Assembly (NCBI GenBank): GCA_004556745.1
Contig: SFFY01000027.1
Location: 1-54,090, forward strand
Direction: 5' to 3'
Source of the DNA: Bacteroidales bacterium
GTDB taxonomy: Bacteria; Bacteroidota; Bacteroidia; Bacteroidales; Bacteroidaceae
Length of the DNA: 54,090 nt
Positions within the stretch are counted from its first letter, which is position 1. Each line of letters opens with the position of its first letter. The notes under the pieces were generated by a model. The model worked only from the letters and a program-made list of their open reading frames with translations, searched no databases and was not told the origin of the DNA. Below, in pieces: positions 50,351 through 54,090 of the stretch. Position numbers and translations under genes: made by a program.

Positions 50351-51451
50351 CTACCTAAACGCATTCACAGCGGAAACGATATATTGCAGTTTTTCTTCCG
50401 TGAGGAACTGCGTGATGGGCAGGGAAAGCACTTCGCGCGCCGCGAGTTCCGCCACGGGATACGACTGGGCGTTGTAGGAGGCGTAGGCTTCCTGCTTGTG
50501 CACAGGTATGGGATAATGTATGAGGGTTTCGATGCCGCGTTCCTGCAAATATTGCTGCAACTTGTCGCGGCGGCGGCACAGCACGGGGTAGATGTGGAAC
50601 ACGCTCTGCGCCACGCGCCCTTCGTAAGGCAGGCGCACCAAAGGGTTGGTGATATGGGTGTTGTAATAGCGAGCCACATTGCGACGGCGGGCATTGTCGG
50701 CGTCGAGCCGCGGCAGTTTCACGTTGAGCACAGCTGCCTGTATCTCCGAGAGGCGACTGTTGATGCCTTGCACGCGGTGCACGTATTTCTGCTGTGCGCC
50801 GTAGTTGGCAAACATGTGCACGGTCTGCGCCAGTTCTTCGTCGTCGGTCGTCACGCAACCGCCGTCGCCGAGTGCGCCGAGGTTCTTGCCGGGATACATA
50901 CTGAACGCTGCGGCATCGCCCATGCTCCCGGTTTTCTTGCCGCCGGTGCTGGCACCGTGCGCCTGCGCCGCGTCTTCGAGCACCATGATGCCCCGGCTGT
51001 GGGCGAGGGCGTTGATGTCGTCCATCGGACAGGGGTGACCGTAGAGGTGCACGGGTATCACCGCCCGCGTTTGCGGCGTGAGATGCGGCAGGAGGGTCTG
51101 CGCCGTCATCACGAATTCTTTTCCCACATCGCAAAACACGGGGCGCAATCCTGCGCGGTTCACCGCCTCGGCCGTAGCCACGAAAGTCAGCGCGGGCACG
51201 CACACTTCGTCGCCGTCGCCCCACCCTTTCAGCCGTTTCCACGCCATAAGCACGAGGGTCAGCGCGTCGAGTCCGTTGGCCACGCCCACGCAATGCCTTG
51301 CGCCCACGTAGCGCGCAAAGTCGCGCTCGAAAGCGGCGAGTTCCTCCCCGTACAGATAGCGTCCGCCTGCCACAACGGCCTGTATCCTTTGAGACAGTTG
51401 CGGCTCAAAGGAGGCAGAAATCTGTTGCAAGTCGTAATAGGGAATGTGCAC
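50351..51451 (-). CDS. DegT/DnrJ/EryC1 family sugar aminotransferase (FdtB-like)
   Basis: The 366-residue PLP enzyme shows VANGLDALTL, VPALTFVATAEAVNRAGLRPVFCDV, PVHLYGHPCPMD, LEDAAQAHGAS (Asp about 160 for PLP N1), SMYPGKNLGALGDGG (Lys about 189 for the Schiff base), GINSRLSEIQAAVL, and the C-terminal HYPIPVHKQEAY. Members of this branch, with an FdtA/QdtA-type ketoisomerase nearby, make dTDP-3-amino-3,6-dideoxyhexoses. Such a ketoisomerase is encoded at 53010, so a 3-amino-sugar product is likely; which epimer is open. It lies between element E and the MITE-like element. Confidence 0.93.
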   Translation of the reverse strand: MHIPYYDLQQISASFEPQLSQRIQAVVAGGRYLYGEELAAFERDFARYVGARHCVGVANGLDALTLVLMAWKRLKGWGDGDEVCVPALTFVATAEAVNRAGLRPVFCDVGKEFVMTAQTLLPHLTPQTRAVIPVHLYGHPCPMDDINALAHSRGIMVLEDAAQAHGASTGGKKTGSMGDAAAFSMYPGKNLGALGDGGCVTTDDEELAQTVHMFANYGAQQKYVHRVQGINSRLSEIQAAVLNVKLPRLDADNARRRNVARYYNTHITNPLVRLPYEGRVAQSVFHIYPVLCRRRDKLQQYLQERGIETLIHYPIPVHKQEAYASYNAQSYPVAELAAREVLSLPITQFLTEEKLQYIVSAVNAFR

Positions 51452-51494
51452 GGGGAAATAATGTATTTATTGATAGACTAATCTAAGGGATTTA

Positions 51495-51866
51495 GACAAA
51501 AACCATAAAAACCGCTTGCTCCGTTTGAAGCCCAAGGGCACGCCGCTGGTCTTAACGCCGAGCCTGTGAGCCTAATTGGCTCACGCTCGCCCTTAATCCC
51601 TGCGGCTGCGGTCGGTGCCCGCCCGCTTCAAACGACGCAAGCAAAAAACAGAAAAAAGTGGACAATTGCTTTTTACTGTAAATAGTAAGGACGAAATGCT
51701 TTACTTTTTCCTGTTTTTTGCTTGCCCTGTGTGGGCGGGCGGGAACCGACCGCTGCCTTAGCAGATTAAGCACCAAACAAAAGTCGGCAGACTTTTAGGT
51801 TGGGGCTTAATCGGATATGGCAAGCCGATAGGCCACACAGGGCAAGCGGTTTTGATTGTTTTTGTC
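51495..51866. mobile_element. Element G: MITE-like sequence with 25-bp terminal inverted repeats
   Basis: Left end GACAAAAACCATAAAAACCGCTTGC (51495-51519) matches the reverse complement of the right end (51842-51866) at all but about 3 of 25 positions. Inside are two hairpin halves: GCTTGC...GCAAGC on the left (with TTTGAAGC / GCTTCAAA) and GCTTGCCCTGTGTGG...CCACACAGGGCAAGC on the right. No transposase and no clear target duplication are seen. It lies between the acyltransferase and the FdtB-like gene. Confidence 0.7.
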
Positions 51867-51886
51867 AAAACAGCCAGCGTTTTCAT

Positions 51887-52882
51887 CTACTTTGGCGTCG
51901 CCGCCACGAGGCTATCGAGCGAAACGAGGTAGCGGTCATAGCACACCGCGCGACCGCCGAATCCTTCTTTCTGGAAGATAAGGCCCTCGTTGATGCGCCC
52001 CGTTTCGGGTTCGTTGGATATGCCGAAATCGAAATAGGCACGGCCGGAATATATCTCCAAAAGGGTGGCGAAGAGCAGGTCGAGCGCACCGCAGGTGCGG
52101 GCTTCTGCACCGGCGGCGATGTATTGCGCGTGCACCACATTGCCGCAATCGAAGCATAAAACACCGGCGAGCAACGCTCCGTCACGCTCTGCCGTGTAAA
52201 GTTTTATCTCGTTGGGAAATAAAGATTTAAGATGCTTTATCTCTTGCAAAGAGTGAACGGGACGAACACCATGCCGCTGCTCCAATGTTTCGGTAAGCAA
52301 GTCCCAATAAGCGGGATAATCCTCGTCCGCCGCCGCCCCGCTTTTCTCGCTGAGAATGTGCAAATCTGCATTTTGTGCCTGACGGCATTTGCGTCCGCGC
52401 AGTTCCGAGAGCGGCAGCGGGTTGCGCAGGCTGACCGCCGTGGACACATTGCGCGTTTCGAGCGTCGCCCCGGCGCGGTAGAGCCAATAGAGGGGTTCTT
52501 CAGTGGGCTGGCGGTGATAGATATAAGGCGTAGGCTTATACACTAATTGCTTATAGCCTTGTGCAAGATAATATTCGGCGGCGACATGGAGCATCTTGCC
52601 CGTAAGCATCGCCGTGGCCTTGTCGCCCAGCACCAGTCCGCCGTAAGTCAGTCCGCCGTGGCTTTCCACAGTTGCCGCATCGCGGCGCGAGCGATTGGCA
52701 GGCAGCAGACCGAGCAGTTTTTGATTATCGTAGATCAGCAGCGAGGCGTCCTCAAAACGGTCGCTGTGGTACTCCATAAAGTCGCGGCAAAACAGGAACG
52801 TGCCGTTGCGCGAAGCAGTAACGAACTTATCCCACGCCTTTCGCGTCGACGCATCATTTATATATGGAGCAACATTTATCAT
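51887..52882 (-). CDS. GNAT/FemAB-like acyltransferase in the sugar cluster
   Basis: The 331-residue protein resembles the Acetyltransf_6 (FemAB-like GNAT) family. It shows WDKFVTASRNGTFLFCRDFMEYH, LLIYDNQKLLGLLPAN and HGGLTYGGLVL in the first GNAT-like half, and CGALDLLFATLLEIYSGRAYFDFGISNEPETGRINEGLIFQKEGFG in the second. Proteins of this kind acylate amino sugars or peptides. Next to an FdtA/FdtB-type pair, a role as the N-acyltransferase completing a 3-acylamino sugar is plausible but is inference; the known FdtC enzymes are of another fold. It starts 9 bp before the family D copy 2. Confidence 0.78.
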   Translation of the reverse strand: MINVAPYINDASTRKAWDKFVTASRNGTFLFCRDFMEYHSDRFEDASLLIYDNQKLLGLLPANRSRRDAATVESHGGLTYGGLVLGDKATAMLTGKMLHVAAEYYLAQGYKQLVYKPTPYIYHRQPTEEPLYWLYRAGATLETRNVSTAVSLRNPLPLSELRGRKCRQAQNADLHILSEKSGAAADEDYPAYWDLLTETLEQRHGVRPVHSLQEIKHLKSLFPNEIKLYTAERDGALLAGVLCFDCGNVVHAQYIAAGAEARTCGALDLLFATLLEIYSGRAYFDFGISNEPETGRINEGLIFQKEGFGGRAVCYDRYLVSLDSLVAATPK

Positions 52883-52890
52883 TTAATATA

Positions 52891-53005
52891 TTAGTAGACG
52901 AGTAAACAAGTAAACGAGTATACGAGACAGGAATGTCTTGCAAACTGCATTTTACATGAGTAACTTGTCTTGTTTACTTGTCTACTCGTTTACTTGTTTA
53001 CTAAA
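52891..53005. repeat. Family D inverted octamer array, copy 2
   Basis: The left arm is AGTAGACG, AGTAAACA, AGTAAACG, AGTATACG. The right arm is four inverse octamers ending GTTTACTAAA. The centre holds GACAGGAATGTCTTGC and ATGAGTAACTTGTC. It is close to the reverse complement of copy 1. It lies between fdtA's stop (5 bp away) and the acyltransferase start, inside the presumed operon. Confidence 0.85.
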
Positions 53006-53009
53006 TCAA

Positions 53010-53450
53010 TTACTTTCCATTAACCGCTTCGGCGAACTCGCCGAGCGTTTGGATATAGCCGCTTTCGTCGTAGTCGTACTCGGCGAGACAGAGGCACACG
53101 GCATCGGCGGAGAAGTCGAAGAGCGTGCACCACACCATGGGCGGCACATACAGTCCCTCGTTGGGATTGGAGAGGTGCACGATGGTTTCAGGGTCTTTGC
53201 CGTTGTTGATTTTCACGGAAAAGGAGCCGTGTACGGGCACGATGACTTCCGGACAGGTGCGGTGGGCATGGCAGCCACGCGTGGCGCCTGCCGGCACGCC
53301 GGTAATCCAAAACACGCGCTCGAACTTGAAAGGCAGGGCATTGTCGCCGTTTTGCACGCACGTGAGATTGCCTCGCTCGTCTGTGTGGGTCGCGATGCTC
53401 AGGATTTTTGCCTCGGGCAATATCTCGTTGATATGTTTTTCTTTTGTCAT
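53010..53450 (-). CDS. FdtA/QdtA-like sugar 3,4-ketoisomerase (WxcM-like cupin)
   Basis: The 146-residue protein starts MTKEKHINEILPEAKILSIATHTDERGNLTCVQ and shows the WxcM/FdtA core GATRGCHAHRTCPEVIVPVHGSFSV (catalytic HxH) and EGLYVPPMVWCTLFDFS. FdtA-type enzymes move the keto group of dTDP-6-deoxy-4-keto-glucose from C4 to C3. The FdtB-type aminotransferase two genes on would then aminate C3. It is the first gene of the minus-strand sugar cluster and has a -7 box about 55 bp upstream. Confidence 0.9.
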   Translation of the reverse strand: MTKEKHINEILPEAKILSIATHTDERGNLTCVQNGDNALPFKFERVFWITGVPAGATRGCHAHRTCPEVIVPVHGSFSVKINNGKDPETIVHLSNPNEGLYVPPMVWCTLFDFSADAVCLCLAEYDYDESGYIQTLGEFAEAVNGK

Positions 53451-53500
53451 AAGTCAGTTCCTGTCTGTGCCAAACGGCATATAATCCGTGCACAATTATG

Positions 53501-53508
53501 CAAAGTTA
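53501..53508 (-). promoter_or_regulatory. -7 box of the sugar cluster
   Basis: TAACTTTG on the minus strand fits TAnnTTTG, about 51 bp before the ketoisomerase start. CTTG lies at an 18-bp spacing, a weak -33. Confidence 0.6.
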
Positions 53509-53583
53509 AGCATTTTTCTTATTCCGCAAGCCTTTGCCCCTATGAATTTCGCAATTATCCTATATGGAACGGGGCGAAAGTGA

Positions 53584-53610
53584 GGACGGGCGTAACGCAA
53601 ACGCCCGTCC
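53584..53610. other. GC-rich hairpin upstream of the sugar cluster
   Basis: GGACGGGCGT and ACGCCCGTCC form a perfect 10-bp stem with a 7-nt loop. ATTATTTTTAG follows after about 12 bp on the plus strand, so it could terminate a plus-strand transcript, but no such gene is seen. Confidence 0.5.
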
Positions 53611-53709
53611 GTGCATCACTATTATTTTTAGCAACACAGAAAACGTAAGACTACTGCATTGCCTGCGCCCCACTCTTTTGCCGCACCTTTACACCCCAAA
53701 CGCGCACGG

Positions 53710-53960
53710 AGCAATTTTTTCCTTTCTCCTTGAAAATTTTTCTTTTCTGCCTGACATTTTTCACTATCTGCGCAGATATTTTTTATTACAAACTTTGTAA
53801 CACATGTTACAAACTTGCTAATACATGTTACAAACTTTGTAATACATGTTACAAACTTTGTAACAAACTTTTTCTTATAGGAAGGGGAAAAATATCAGGC
53901 AGAAAGGAAGAATTATCTTGGAGAAAGGAAAAAATATAAGCAGGGTAGTTTGATTGCGCA
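53710..53960. repeat. Family A repeat, copy 4 (21-bp phased dyads)
   Basis: Core dyads begin at about 53785, 53806, 53827 and 53848, 21 bp apart; the second carries TTGCTAAT. The left arm is pyrimidine-rich (TTTTTCCTTTCTCC, TTTCTGCCTGACA). The right arm is purine-rich (GGAAGGGGAAAAATATCAGG, CAGAAAGGAAGAATTATC). It is upstream of the sugar cluster promoter. No gene is seen from 53451 to the window end. Confidence 0.85.
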
Positions 53961-54037
53961 CAAGTCTTTTTCAAAGGAGTCCAGCAGAAAATCGCCTTAT
54001 ATTATTGAATGTGAATAATTTCCGCAAAACGCCACTG

Positions 54038-54090
54038 CGGATTTTCAATAAAATTCCGCAGTGTTACTGAGAAATTTCATTGAAAATCCG
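54038..54090. repeat. 12-bp inverted repeat at the window end
   Basis: CGGATTTTCAAT (54038-54049) and ATTGAAAATCCG (54079-54090) are exact complements around a 29-bp spacer that also contains GCGG/CCGC-type pairing with ACTGCGG (54034). It may be the start of another structured element beyond the edge. Confidence 0.6.

Overview
The window looks like a chromosome segment of a Bacteroidota member, order Bacteroidales and probably Prevotellaceae-like; genus and species cannot be named from the sequence alone. Evidence is the repeated promoter pattern TTTG-N19/20-TAnnTTTG, a secreted nuclease with a type IX secretion tail, the purM-prfA-pyrF order, a Bacteroidota-type SRP RNA, and DPP-IV-like S9 peptidases. 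CDS ends were checked by translation. Promoter, hairpin and repeat positions were counted by eye and may be off by one or two bases.

Layout. 1-1500: a nitroreductase start, a small HTH gene and a decapitated tyrosine integrase, i.e. a mobile-element scar. 1585-9360 (mostly minus): ppdK, comF, a small membrane-protein operon (YtxH / holin-like / hypothetical), a plus-strand SPOR lipoprotein, prs and a thiE-like gene. 9571-19489 (minus): a secreted endonuclease, a prolyl oligopeptidase, and an AddA-like helicase-nuclease with an AddB-like nuclease partner. 19825-24927 (plus): TPM protein, lemA, purM, prfA, pyrF. 25377-33480 (minus): EF-G-like factor, broken recG, DJ-1 family, pdxJ, mltG. 33667-45650 (plus): acyl-CoA synthetase, lptB, a broken DPP-like peptidase, a lipoprotein, tRNA-Ser and tRNA-Glu, rpe, a DHH phosphoesterase, a cupin with an HxlR regulator, SRP RNA with tRNA-Thr, engB and a histidine kinase. 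45746-47365: gapA and mscL. 47426-53450 (minus): a surface-sugar cluster with an FdtA-like isomerase, an acyltransferase, an FdtB-like aminotransferase and three family-2 glycosyltransferases.

The most unusual content lies between the genes. At least six kinds of structured intergenic repeat are present. Family A has four copies, each a core of four 21-bp helically phased dyads between pyrimidine-rich and purine-rich arms. Family B is two long inverted repeats inside operons. Family C is two loci of tandem ~210-bp GTTGTC-rich units. Family D is two inverted arrays of octamers related to AGTAAACA. Element E is a cluster of small hairpins with constant loops and changing stems. Element G is MITE-like with 25-bp terminal inverted repeats. 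Family A always lies outside transcription units, while B, D2, E and G lie inside them. Every gap upstream of the last three glycosyltransferase genes in the sugar cluster carries a different element.

Two otherwise well-preserved genes, recG and the DPP-like peptidase, each carry one internal out-of-frame deletion (about 29 and 46 nt, judged from what the families normally have there). They are either recent pseudogenes or assembly errors. The rest of the window is ordinary housekeeping: purine and pyrimidine synthesis, PRPP and vitamin B6 synthesis, glycolysis, translation termination, peptidoglycan and LPS export, and DNA break repair.
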